Shown here one piece after another: positions 1 to 5,963 of a stretch of DNA of 5,990 bases. Each line of letters opens with the position of its first letter. Positions within the stretch are counted from its first letter, which is position 1. The notes under the pieces were generated by a model. The model was given only the letters and a program-made list of their open reading frames with translations. It made no database searches and was not told the DNA's origin. The translations under genes were made by a program, and so were the position numbers. Origin of the DNA: Planctomycetaceae bacterium (lineage in GTDB: Bacteria; Planctomycetota; Planctomycetia; Planctomycetales; Planctomycetaceae); assembly GCA_016765335.1 (NCBI GenBank), contig JAESQE010000479.1, positions 1-5,990 on the forward strand, given 5' to 3'.

Positions 1-1
1 A

Positions 2-91
2 ATGCGTGATCTCACCTCGCGAAGACGACAACTCAGTAAGCTAATTGTCCAGAAAAAGAACTCATTAAAGCGGATGAACAAACGCGGATAA
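2..91 (+). pseudogene. IS110-family transposase remnant (internal fragment)
   Basis: An open frame enters from the left edge and ends at TAA 89-91, giving 29 residues that begin MRDLTSRRRQLSKLIVQKKN. The pattern 'RDL..RRRQL......KN.LKR' resembles the stretch near the end of the DEDD domain of IS110-type transposases, typically an RDL-type arginine-rich helix followed by 'EKNRL'. A full IS110 transposase continues for well over a hundred residues. Here similarity stops at about base 69, where a dispersed repeat begins and supplies an in-frame stop, so this is a truncated, non-functional piece. Its upstream part lies outside the window. The match is from memory of the family pattern over fewer than 30 residues, so the family call is moderate to weak. 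The ATG at base 2 is probably an internal codon, not a start. Confidence 0.42.
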
Positions 92-95
92 ATCC
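70..95. repeat. Dispersed intergenic repeat, 'gcggatgaac...gcggataaatcc' type
   Basis: Two near-identical units, GCGGATGAA (70-78) and GCGGATAAA (84-92), sit 14 bases apart. The block resembles the degenerate repeat read on the other strand as 'ggatttatccgcgtt...catccgc', which is scattered in intergenic DNA of planctomycetes and other bacteria. It begins where similarity to the transposase ends. Only one block is visible here, so membership of a dispersed family rests on recognition, not on copies in this window. Confidence 0.4.
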
Positions 96-223
96 AATTT
101 CACATGTACGATCACCTATGAGAAGAGATTGATTGGCATCCGAGCCATATTGATTTGAATTTTTCCTATTGCTTTGCTGAGCCAACTCCCGGAAAATGGA
201 TCGTGTTATTATATTTCCCTTCC

Positions 224-228
224 AGGAG
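224..228 (+). promoter_or_regulatory. Ribosome binding site that fixes the AsmA-like gene start
   Basis: AGGAG lies 7 bases upstream of the GTG at 236. The alternative TTG at 155 has no purine-rich site at a suitable distance, and the GTG at 245 would be 16 bases away. This places the start at 236. Confidence 0.7.
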
Positions 229-235
229 TTGTATT

Positions 236-2554
236 GTGGTTAAGGTGACATTGGAAACGAGTGAAGCAAAATCTACAGAACCGAAAGAGTTGCCCAGGAA
301 AAAACGGTATCTCTTTCCCAAGCTGTTCCTGTTATTGCTGTTAGCGATTGTAACAGTCGGATTGCTGCTGCCCCAGATTCTCTCTAATGCTTCGATCCGC
401 AAGCAAATCGCTTCGGTGCTGATGAAAGATTTCCAGGGTCAAATTGATATCGAATCTGCTGACCTTGCCTGGTGGAAGCCGATTGAGATTTCTTCGCTGA
501 CAATGCTTGATGATCAGGGAATCGAAATTGCCAAGATCGATTCTGCCAAGATTTCCACCCCGCTATGGCGCATGTTCTGGCCTGGTGACAAACCGTTGGT
601 ATTAGAGGTCAGCAAACCCCAGATTAATCTTGTCATCAGCAAGTATGGCACGAACTGGCAGTATTTATTTTCTCGTCAAGAAGATGAACAAGACAAGGAA
701 TTTACCTGGCCCGAACTTCGACACAATTCCAAGCCCATTCAGATTAAAATTATTGATGGCCAAGTGAAAGTGATAGATTTGGTTTCCAAGCGAACCGTTG
801 AGCTTCGAAATCTGGATATGTATTTGGAAAAATCTTCAGCTTTTGTATCGGGGAATTTAACGGGCGATACGCTGATAATATTGGATACGGATTCGACGCT
901 TCCCGCGGGAAACGTTCGAGCAAGTTTTCAAATTACGTTGGCAAAGAAAAAAGCAGTTGGCGGGGAAGTCAAAGGAGAATTAAAGAATATTCCACTGGAG
1001 TTGATTCAGCCCTGGTTGAAAAAGATGTTGCCTCATTTGCATTTAAGTGCTCAGACCACCGATGCAACTTTCGACAGCAAATGGACAGGGAATATCAAAA
1101 GCGGTCTCAAACTGGCACTTTCAGGTGAGGTGAATGCCAGGAAGGTTGATATACAATCGACCGAGTGGCTTCAAGAGAACCAACTGATTGCAGAAATCCT
1201 CTCTGCTACATTTCGGATCGATAACACACTACCGAATATACCTGGGGACTTTGCACTCGATTTGAAACTCAATCAATGCAAGATCGATCCAACGGAGGAA
1301 TCGGTTAAAAAAATGCGAAAAACTGCTGTTTCCTCAGTTGATCTGGGAACGTTTCTGATTCAATCCAGCGGTACCATTGATAGCGTTAAGCAACAAATTG
1401 CACTGCAAAAATGCAAGCTGGAGTGCAAACCGTGCCGCCTGGCAATCGAAGGAAGCATCGAACATTTCGGGACAGTTCCGGTACTGGATTTGAAAGGGAC
1501 CGGCGAGGGGGATATTATCCCGCTGCTTGAAATTGCAATTCCCGACTTACAACAGACCTTGCAAATCAAACGACTTTCTCCAGAAGAGTTTGCAATACGC
1601 GGGGCTGTCCCAGCCTTTGACAAAAAGGTAATTGTCAACAAAGAGAATGCCAAGGCAGCCGGTGCTTCCAACGAAAAACAACCGTCACTTTCAGCGGTTT
1701 CTAAATGGACCTGGGATACGATTGAAGCATACGGGGTCGTTTCACATCAAGGGCAACTGTGGACGAAATATGAAAACGAGCAACTACGAATTGTGCCCAT
1801 TAAAATACCGATTGGTAAAGAAGGAGAGTTTGTTGCCAAGTCGGTTTTGGATTTTCGAAATGGGCAGCAAACTCTAAGAGTCGAGGCTGGTCCGGTTCTT
1901 AAAAATGTGGAATTCAGTAATTCCATGACCAGAAGCTGGCTGAAGTATGTCTCTCCCATTTTTGCAGATGCAACCGATGTCGATGGGGTCTTTTCGTTAG
2001 AGGTAGCAGCAGCGGAAATCGACATGAGCACCGGAGAACCGAAACAGCTTCAAGGAACTCTTGAAATTCATTCCTGCAAGTTGGGGCCAGGACCTACGAT
2101 CCGAAAAGCGACTGCTCCGATTGCGGGATTGCGTACTTTGATCAATCCCGAAAGCACCACGCCACAGCTTTTAGCATCGGGTAGCAAATGGCTCCAACTG
2201 CCCAGGCAAAAAGTTCAGTTTATGCTCAAGGAAGACCGCGTGTATCATGATCATCTTGTATTCCAGGCTGGGAAAGTACAAATTGTATCGAGCGGTTCTG
2301 TCGGGCTGGATCAAACACTCGATACGAGTATTAAAATCCCACTCGATTTCATCAAAGGAACCGAAAAGCCGCTACTTGCCCTGTTAAAGCAACAAGAGAT
2401 CGAAGTTCATATCCGAGGCACATTGAGTAAGCCCCAGGTCGATGCCAGCAAAATGAAAGATTTATCGAAGCAGGTCGCCCCCGCAGCGATTAACAGTCTG
2501 ATTCAAGGTTTGTTCGACAGGCGACGCAAGAAGAAAAACAGCCCTAGTGAATGA
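236..2554 (+). CDS. AsmA-like membrane-anchored protein
   Basis: The product is 772 residues from GTG 236. A lysine/arginine-rich stretch (about residues 21-30) precedes one hydrophobic helix at about 26-49, with no cleavage site I can identify, so a membrane-anchored protein with a large exported C-terminal part is inferred. After the helix comes the AsmA-style opening: a 'DIESADLAWWKPIEISSL' segment at about 71-88, then 'GTNWQYLF' at about 138-145. The middle is long, beta-rich and low in cysteine. The C-terminus carries the family's usual close, 'SGSVGLDQTLD' at about 686 and 'IRGTLSKPQVD' at about 726-736, followed by a basic tail. AsmA/TamB-type proteins act at the cell envelope in outer-membrane homeostasis and lipid transport; which role applies here cannot be read from sequence. 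The gene stands alone, with no co-directional protein gene nearby. The reading frame is intact. Family assignment is fairly secure, function is not. Confidence 0.85.
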   Translation: MVKVTLETSEAKSTEPKELPRKKRYLFPKLFLLLLLAIVTVGLLLPQILSNASIRKQIASVLMKDFQGQIDIESADLAWWKPIEISSLTMLDDQGIEIAKIDSAKISTPLWRMFWPGDKPLVLEVSKPQINLVISKYGTNWQYLFSRQEDEQDKEFTWPELRHNSKPIQIKIIDGQVKVIDLVSKRTVELRNLDMYLEKSSAFVSGNLTGDTLIILDTDSTLPAGNVRASFQITLAKKKAVGGEVKGELKNIPLELIQPWLKKMLPHLHLSAQTTDATFDSKWTGNIKSGLKLALSGEVNARKVDIQSTEWLQENQLIAEILSATFRIDNTLPNIPGDFALDLKLNQCKIDPTEESVKKMRKTAVSSVDLGTFLIQSSGTIDSVKQQIALQKCKLECKPCRLAIEGSIEHFGTVPVLDLKGTGEGDIIPLLEIAIPDLQQTLQIKRLSPEEFAIRGAVPAFDKKVIVNKENAKAAGASNEKQPSLSAVSKWTWDTIEAYGVVSHQGQLWTKYENEQLRIVPIKIPIGKEGEFVAKSVLDFRNGQQTLRVEAGPVLKNVEFSNSMTRSWLKYVSPIFADATDVDGVFSLEVAAAEIDMSTGEPKQLQGTLEIHSCKLGPGPTIRKATAPIAGLRTLINPESTTPQLLASGSKWLQLPRQKVQFMLKEDRVYHDHLVFQAGKVQIVSSGSVGLDQTLDTSIKIPLDFIKGTEKPLLALLKQQEIEVHIRGTLSKPQVDASKMKDLSKQVAPAAINSLIQGLFDRRRKKKNSPSE

Positions 2555-2802
2555 AATCAGTCATCGAAGTGAACCTGTTTAATGTCTTACGTGTCGTTCA
2601 GATAGAGCATTTACGGAGGATCATTAAAGAAGGGAAAACCCTGTGTTTTTCGAAAAATGGTCTTGCCAGATCAAGAGTAGGGAACAAGAATAGTAGTATG
2701 TTCGTGTGCTACGCAGCACGGTGAGCGTTTTGTCGTGAGGGGGTCAGAGAGGCTTGCTGATCGAAGCGACTTGTTCGATTCAAATGGAAGGGAGGTGGTG
2801 AT

Positions 2803-2847
2803 GTGACAAGTGATTATTGTTGTAGCCAAGGAGGTGGCACCGCTTAA
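2803..2847 (+). CDS. Possible 14-residue peptide inside the structured RNA
   Basis: A GTG at 2803 opens a frame reading VTSDYCCSQGGGTA and closing at TAA 2845-2847. A strong Shine-Dalgarno-like run, GGGAGGTGG (2790-2798), ends 4 bases before it. The peptide has two adjacent cysteines and three glycines and matches nothing I recognise. Its end overlaps the GGTGGCA arm of the main stem, so ribosomes on it would disturb the fold, as in a leader-peptide arrangement. However, no regulated gene lies downstream. The purine-rich run could equally be a structural part of the RNA. This is a weak call listed because the ribosome site is unusually good. Confidence 0.18.
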   Translation: MTSDYCCSQGGGTA

Positions 2848-2915
2848 CACGGGCGGACGGTCGGCGGGCTGTTGCCCGGTTGCCACCGTCTCGTCAGGAT
2901 CGCCTCTAGAGAGGT

Positions 2916-2937
2916 CCATTCTTCGGAACTGGTTTTT
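2916..2937 (+). terminator. Possible minor intrinsic terminator inside the RNA
   Basis: CCATTC pairs with GAA-TGG around a UUCG loop closed by C-G, with one bulged C, and is followed directly by five T (2933-2937). The stem is only 6 bp, much weaker than the terminator about 60 bases downstream. It may give a shorter transcript or simply be a helix of the RNA. Confidence 0.35.
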
Positions 2938-2993
2938 CTGTGATCCAGCACGAGGTTATTAGCAAGGCACTTGCTAGTGTCTGTTGCATAGTT

Positions 2994-3033
2994 GGTCTCG
3001 GTTTTCTTCGGAAAGCCGAGACCTTTTTTATTT
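2994..3033 (+). terminator. Strong intrinsic terminator
   Basis: Bases 2994-3006 pair perfectly with 3011-3023 (13 bp, allowing one G-U) around the stable loop C(UUCG)G. Six T follow at 3024-3029, then ATTT. Orientation is plus-strand. It lies 440 bases after the AsmA-like stop codon, so it most likely ends a separate transcript such as the structured RNA at 2698 onward. Confidence 0.9.
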
Positions 3034-3116
3034 GCACCCGATAATTAGTCGATCCTGAAAAACTCATCCGGGAAGCAGGAGTTTCTGAATTTGTTAGCGA
3101 AACCAGATGGTGCTGA

Positions 3117-3186
3117 TTTTCTTCGTGTCTTTGAACCTTAAGTGGTTCCTGTTTTTTACCACTAAGGCTCAAAGACACGAAGAAGA
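3117..3186. repeat. Large inverted repeat built from two head-to-head dispersed repeats
   Basis: The left arm 3119-3146 and right arm 3158-3184 are complementary over 27 positions with one mismatch and one extra A, around an 11-base loop (3147-3157) containing six T. Each arm is a copy of the 'accactaaggctcaaagacacgaag' type of intergenic repeat, placed in opposite orientation. Transcribed from either strand it would form a long hairpin. It could act as a barrier or bidirectional terminator between the plus-strand RNA and the minus-strand gene at 3487-4020, but T-runs following the stem are missing on both strands. No transposase or target duplication is visible. Confidence 0.75.
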
Positions 3187-3486
3187 AACAATGATTGAGA
3201 AAAGTATGATCCATAATTGACAATGATTTGGCAGGAGATGCCATAATCGGTCACGCAACGCAGGAGTTTTATTGATATTGGTATGAGATTTCGGCCTCAT
3301 ACGCGACTCAAATTGCCAAGTTTTGAAGACGAGCAGGAATGAAAATTGCGACCAAATAGTTATACCAAACTCAATGAATACTTCATTCTTTTCGTGCGAC
3401 TCAAGATAAGCACAAAGCAATTCCGGGGATCACACTGACCGTTTTGCAGAAATCCGCAGCTAGGCCCCTTTCGTTTCAAGGGAGTT
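3187..3486. other. Non-coding stretch with small inverted repeats
   Basis: No reading frame here is convincing on either strand. Minor structure includes GTATGAG/CTCATAC (3281-3287 with 3296-3302), AATGAA/TTCATT (3373-3378 with 3382-3387), CCCTT/AAGGG just past the minus-strand gene's stop (3466-3470 with 3478-3482), and a repeated GCGACTCAA (3303-3311 and 3396-3404). None has a T-run that would make it a clear terminator for the minus-strand gene. It may be decayed DNA. Confidence 0.5.
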
Positions 3487-4020
3487 TTAGTCGGTTGGCT
3501 CGCTTGGTTCTTGTTCCTGTGTGTTTTGGATTGAGAAGTATCGAAAGGCGTACCAGGCAGCTGTGGCCGCGAGAATAATTTCTACTGTCAATAGACCATA
3601 AATTCCCCACGAGCCAATCTTCTGGTCCAGTCCCACAGAGATCGCTGAGTACCTCAAAAGGAGAAAATCAGAAAAACTATGTTGAATGTTCTTTGTTAAT
3701 TCTGGTTGCAGGATGCTGGGTACTTCCTGCATTTTCTCGATCAATTTCTGCTGCTGTATTGTCAGATGCACTCGGTAAGATTCATATATACGCACAGTTT
3801 CTGCCAGTCCGCCCAGTAGCAAGACAAACATGGAATCGCCTGTCTGATTTTCAGAACATATTTTTTCTCTAAGCTGCCAAAGGATCATGCCCACAATGGC
3901 CCCGAGTAAACAGGAAAACAATCCTAGTTTTTTCAACGGAGCAGGCAACCAGACAGAAAAGATCGCAATCGCAATCATCACCAACAATCCCGCAGCCATC
4001 CATGCAAACTTCTTGGTCAT
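3487..4020 (-). CDS. Membrane protein of unknown function, three predicted helices
   Basis: I do not recognise this 177-residue protein. From ATG 4020 it shows a short basic N-terminus (MTKKF), hydrophobic segments at about residues 6-25 and 33-49, and a third near 137-162. A soluble stretch of about 85 residues between the second and third includes a charged, helical part around 75-110 (rich in Q, K and E). The tail is acidic and polar (QNTQEQEPSEPTD). The first two helices are separated only by 'LPAPLKK', a tight hairpin. With three helices, the two ends should lie on opposite sides of the membrane. ATG 4020 is preferred over the TTG at 4029, because GAGGAG (4032-4037) is 11 bases from the ATG but only 2 from the TTG. 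It stands alone, divergent from the STAS gene and convergent with the putative small RNA. It is probably a lineage-restricted family; coding status rests on length, helix pattern and ribosome site. Confidence 0.7.
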   Translation of the reverse strand: MTKKFAWMAAGLLVMIAIAIFSVWLPAPLKKLGLFSCLLGAIVGMILWQLREKICSENQTGDSMFVLLLGGLAETVRIYESYRVHLTIQQQKLIEKMQEVPSILQPELTKNIQHSFSDFLLLRYSAISVGLDQKIGSWGIYGLLTVEIILAATAAWYAFRYFSIQNTQEQEPSEPTD

Positions 4021-4031
4021 ATTTCTCAAGT

Positions 4032-4037
4032 CTCCTC
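4032..4037 (-). promoter_or_regulatory. Ribosome binding site of the small membrane protein gene
   Basis: Read on the minus strand this is GAGGAG, 11 bases before the ATG at 4020. Spacing is long but workable, and it rules against the TTG at 4029. Confidence 0.5.
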
Positions 4038-4425
4038 AAGCATTCATCGATCAAAGTCCTGTTGTTTCAATTCAGACGATCGCAGTCTAACAATTATGTT
4101 CTGGCCTGTCGCGAAATCCTGATATTGCTCAATAACAAGAAAAAACAGAAAGGGATCTCTAAAGGCTGGTTCTCTCTCCTGCTTGAAACGTAAAAAAATC
4201 TGCTGCAAAGAAATGGCTGAGGGTTCTCCGGAATGAAGTGATTGCTTATAATTTAACCGAAGACATTATCAGGCTTTGACGGTATTTTTTCACCCAAGGA
4301 CTGCTCACTGCCGAAATTGATATTAAAAGACACATGTTCCCTGCGTTCCAAACACTGTTTCACCGGGGTAATCAGACAAATCCCGGAATCCTCCCTACTC
4401 TACCTAAACTGAAATTATAAATACT
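4038..4425. other. Divergent intergenic region with a possible STAS-gene promoter
   Basis: This spacer of nearly 390 bases separates two divergent genes and should hold promoters for both. The only strong hexamer is TATAAT at 4247-4252 on the plus strand, but the bases 17 upstream (TTCTCC, 4224-4229) match a -35 box poorly. It would give a leader of roughly 165 bases for the STAS gene. A weak hairpin, CCGGG/CCCGG (4363-4367 with 4382-4386), lies in that leader. No clear minus-strand promoter, riboswitch or gene is visible. Confidence 0.4.
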
Positions 4426-4785
4426 ATGAGTAACCAGGAAGACTTCCGTTTGGAATGGCACAACGATGTTGTCGTTGTGACTCCAGCGAGCAATATCGAA
4501 ACGATGAACTGGGATCTGATCGAACAGGCAGCCGACCTTATTATGGCTCCCTTAAGAGAGCAAGAAGTCCCGCTAGTAATTGTCGATTTGAGCGAAGTCG
4601 GCTATTTCGGTTCTGTCTTCCTGGCTTTACTGCTGCGGTGTCACAAATTTGTGAAAAGCAATGGCGGGGAATTGGTGCTGTGTGGAGCGAACAAAATGGC
4701 TGTCGAACTGCTTCGCATCACCGCTTTGGATACACTCTGGGCAATTTACGATAACCGTGAAGAAGCCTTGAACGCCTTGTCCTGA
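4426..4785 (+). CDS. STAS-domain protein, anti-anti-sigma-factor-like
   Basis: This 119-residue protein is a single STAS domain of the SpoIIAA/RsbV type and length. Such proteins bind anti-sigma kinases of the RsbW/SpoIIAB type and are switched off when a conserved serine is phosphorylated. The order fits: a strand at 'DVVVVTP' (14-20), a helix at about 28-44, the strand '[10 protein letters not shown]' (49-58), then the signature loop, the helix to about 78, and '[24 protein letters not shown]' (81-104) matching the family's C-terminal half. At the loop, '[11 protein letters not shown]' (60-70) stands where classical members have 'MDSSGLG'. Ser63 aligns with the phosphorylated serine, but the preceding Asp is Gly62 and the following Ser/Thr-Gly is Val-Phe. 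I recall this variant as frequent in planctomycetes. No Shine-Dalgarno site precedes the ATG. No kinase or phosphatase partner lies in the window. The LOG-family gene follows 79 bases on. Confidence 0.85.
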   Translation: MSNQEDFRLEWHNDVVVVTPASNIETMNWDLIEQAADLIMAPLREQEVPLVIVDLSEVGYFGSVFLALLLRCHKFVKSNGGELVLCGANKMAVELLRITALDTLWAIYDNREEALNALS

Positions 4786-4816
4786 ATCTGTCGAGTTGAT
4801 TATTTGATTATTCAGG

Positions 4817-4838
4817 GAATGTACGCATTTGCGTATTC
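4817..4838. repeat. Palindrome between the STAS and LOG genes
   Basis: TACGCA and TGCGTA (4822-4827, 4830-4835) form a 6-bp inverted repeat with a 2-base centre. Allowing a 2-base bulge, it extends to GAAT/ATTC for 9 bp. No T-run follows, so it is not a standard terminator. It could be an operator half-site pair ahead of the LOG gene or a processing hairpin in a shared mRNA. Function is unknown. Confidence 0.4.
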
Positions 4839-4851
4839 GGTATTAATGCAC

Positions 4852-4857
4852 AAGGAG
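4852..4857 (+). promoter_or_regulatory. Ribosome binding site of the LOG-family gene
   Basis: AAGGAG ends 7 bases before the ATG at 4865, an ideal spacing that fixes this start. Confidence 0.8.
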
Positions 4858-4864
4858 CACAAGG

Positions 4865-5944
4865 ATGTCTCGAAAACAAAAGCGAAAACACGCCAGCCCG
4901 CAACTCTCCGAAGAAATTGTCATTCAGGACGTAGTCGAGTCCTACATCGAGCCTATCAGTCCTCAAGCTGTTGAAACTCAACGACTGATTGATGAGATCA
5001 AACAAACAGCTGACAAACTAAAAGAAGATGGTGCCCGGCAAGGCGATTTGAAAATTATCTCCAGTGCAATCAAAGAATTGCGTTACGCTTTCAAAGTTTT
5101 TACGCCCTATCGTAGAAACCGCAAGGTCTCGGTATTTGGATCTGCCCGATGCCAGCCAGACGATCTGAACTATCAGATGGCTGTGGAATATGGCAAACGG
5201 ATGGCCTCCGAAGGTTGGTACGTTGTGACCGGTGCAGGCGGGGGCATTATGGAGGCTGCCAATGTTGGTGCCGGTGCGAGCCAATCGATGGGGTTGAATA
5301 TCATGCTTCCCTTCGAACAGCAAGCAAACCACATTCTTCGCGACGATCCCAAACTTGTGAATATGAAATACTTCTTCACACGAAAATTACTATTCGTCAA
5401 AGAAGTTCATGCCATTGTCATCTTTCCCGGAGGCTACGGCACACTTGATGAATGTATGGAAACGCTGACGTTGGTTCAAACCGGCAAGCGAGACCTGATG
5501 CCTATCGTGCTGATCGGAGATCCTAAAGAACAGTACTGGAAGGACTGGGACCGTTTAGTTCATAAGGAACTGCTCGATGCTGGATTGATCTCTGACGAAG
5601 ATACCTCTTTGTATCATATCACAGACAACGTGGATGACGCTGTCGAGGAAGTGATGAAGTTTTACAGCGTTTACAACAGCATGAGGTACGTGCGAGGAAA
5701 ACTAGTCCTGCGGCTGCACATGGAACCTTCGGATGAATTTGTAGAACGTCTCAACGAAGAGTTCGGCTCGTTATGTGAATCGGGTCAAATTGAAAAAACG
5801 ACCGTGCATCACCTCGAAGCAGACGACACTCACTTGGCTGATCTCCCACGATTAACATTCCAATTCAACCGCAAAGACATCGGACGACTTCGACAAATGA
5901 TCGACCTGATCAATAATGAACTGGCTATTATCGAAGAAGTCTAA
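4865..5944 (+). CDS. LOG-family (TIGR00730-like) nucleotide phosphoribohydrolase
   Basis: The 359-residue product has a basic N-terminus, a helical lead-in of about 85 residues, a Rossmann-like LOG domain (about 86-265) and an extra C-terminal domain (about 272-359). Family motifs are complete: 'VSVFGSARC' (88-96), '[15 protein letters not shown]' (122-136), '[10 protein letters not shown]' (168-177) with the conserved Arg173, and 'PGGYGTLDE' (188-196) with the catalytic-type Glu196. LOG proteins, long mislabelled 'lysine decarboxylase', split the bond between base and ribose 5-phosphate in nucleoside monophosphates. Plant and some bacterial members activate cytokinins, while E. coli PpnN acts on ordinary purine nucleotides. 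The substrate here cannot be read from sequence; housekeeping purine metabolism is the safer guess. The product should be cytosolic. Single-domain LOGs are about 180-250 residues. The C-terminal part ('[20 protein letters not shown]', 280-299, and '[19 protein letters not shown]', 329-347) marks the longer bacterial subfamily. It may share a transcript with the STAS gene 79 bases upstream. Confidence 0.92.
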   Translation: MSRKQKRKHASPQLSEEIVIQDVVESYIEPISPQAVETQRLIDEIKQTADKLKEDGARQGDLKIISSAIKELRYAFKVFTPYRRNRKVSVFGSARCQPDDLNYQMAVEYGKRMASEGWYVVTGAGGGIMEAANVGAGASQSMGLNIMLPFEQQANHILRDDPKLVNMKYFFTRKLLFVKEVHAIVIFPGGYGTLDECMETLTLVQTGKRDLMPIVLIGDPKEQYWKDWDRLVHKELLDAGLISDEDTSLYHITDNVDDAVEEVMKFYSVYNSMRYVRGKLVLRLHMEPSDEFVERLNEEFGSLCESGQIEKTTVHHLEADDTHLADLPRLTFQFNRKDIGRLRQMIDLINNELAIIEEV

Positions 5945-5963
5945 AAGCAGACAGATAATATTT

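Larger units (their letters stand above)
2698..3033 (+). ncRNA. Candidate structured small RNA, family unknown
   Basis: No convincing protein gene occupies this stretch, yet it is rich in short perfect hairpins and ends in a strong intrinsic terminator. Visible helices are 2706-2710/2715-2719 (GTGCT, loop ACGC), 2760-2765/2774-2779 (ATCGAA), and 2833-2839/2881-2887 (GGTGGCA with TGCCACC). The last encloses CCGC/GCGG (2840-2843 region with 2853-2857) and CGGGC/GCCCG around a 4-base loop. Further helices are 2902-2914 (CCTC/GAGG), 2916-2932 (C(UUCG)G loop) and 2960-2966/2970-2976 (TAGCAAG). Bases 2831-2910 are about two-thirds G+C (54 of 80), well above the flanks, as expected for structured RNA in a moderate-GC genome. 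The 5' end is a guess from a weak promoter-like pair, TTGCCA 2663-2668 and AAGAAT 2686-2691 with 17-base spacing. No plus-strand gene follows for about 1.4 kb, so it does not look like a leader. I saw none of the diagnostic motifs of tmRNA, RNase P RNA or SRP RNA. It could instead be a long 3' untranslated region of the AsmA-like mRNA. Confidence 0.45.

Noticed and set aside
155..235. TTG start at 155 for the AsmA-like gene (27 extra residues)
   Set aside because: No ribosome site precedes it and the added residues look unlike a signal or anchor; the GTG at 236 has AGGAG 7 bases upstream.
2631..2650. AGGG-AAAA-CCCT followed by gtgttttt as a terminator for the AsmA-like gene
   Set aside because: The stem is only 4 bp and the T-run is offset; too weak to call.
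2671..2919. Minus-strand frame of 82 codons across the structured RNA
   Set aside because: It runs antisense through the GC-rich hairpins, has low-complexity composition and no ribosome site; best explained as a chance frame.
2690..3033. Assignment of the RNA candidate to tmRNA, RNase P RNA, SRP RNA or 6S RNA
   Set aside because: No tRNA-like T-loop and CCA end, no GAGGAAAGTCC/ACAGAA pair, no GGAAGG-AGCAGC loop, and no single long rod with a central bubble were seen.
2906..3244. Minus-strand frame of 112 codons
   Set aside because: It crosses the strong terminator and the dispersed inverted repeat, which no real gene would be expected to do.
3281..3404. Repeated GCGACTCAA and small inverted repeats as a CRISPR or integration site
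   Set aside because: Only two 9-base copies, unequal surroundings, and no recombinase or cas gene nearby.
3169..3420. Minus-strand frame of 83 codons starting with TTG
   Set aside because: No ribosome site, ends inside the dispersed repeat, and the translation has no recognisable pattern; possible decayed DNA only.
4416..4421. TATAAA just before the STAS start as a -10 box giving a leaderless mRNA
   Set aside because: It is only 4 bases from the ATG and has no -35 match, so the spacing is too short to support it, though absence of a ribosome site keeps a leaderless start possible.
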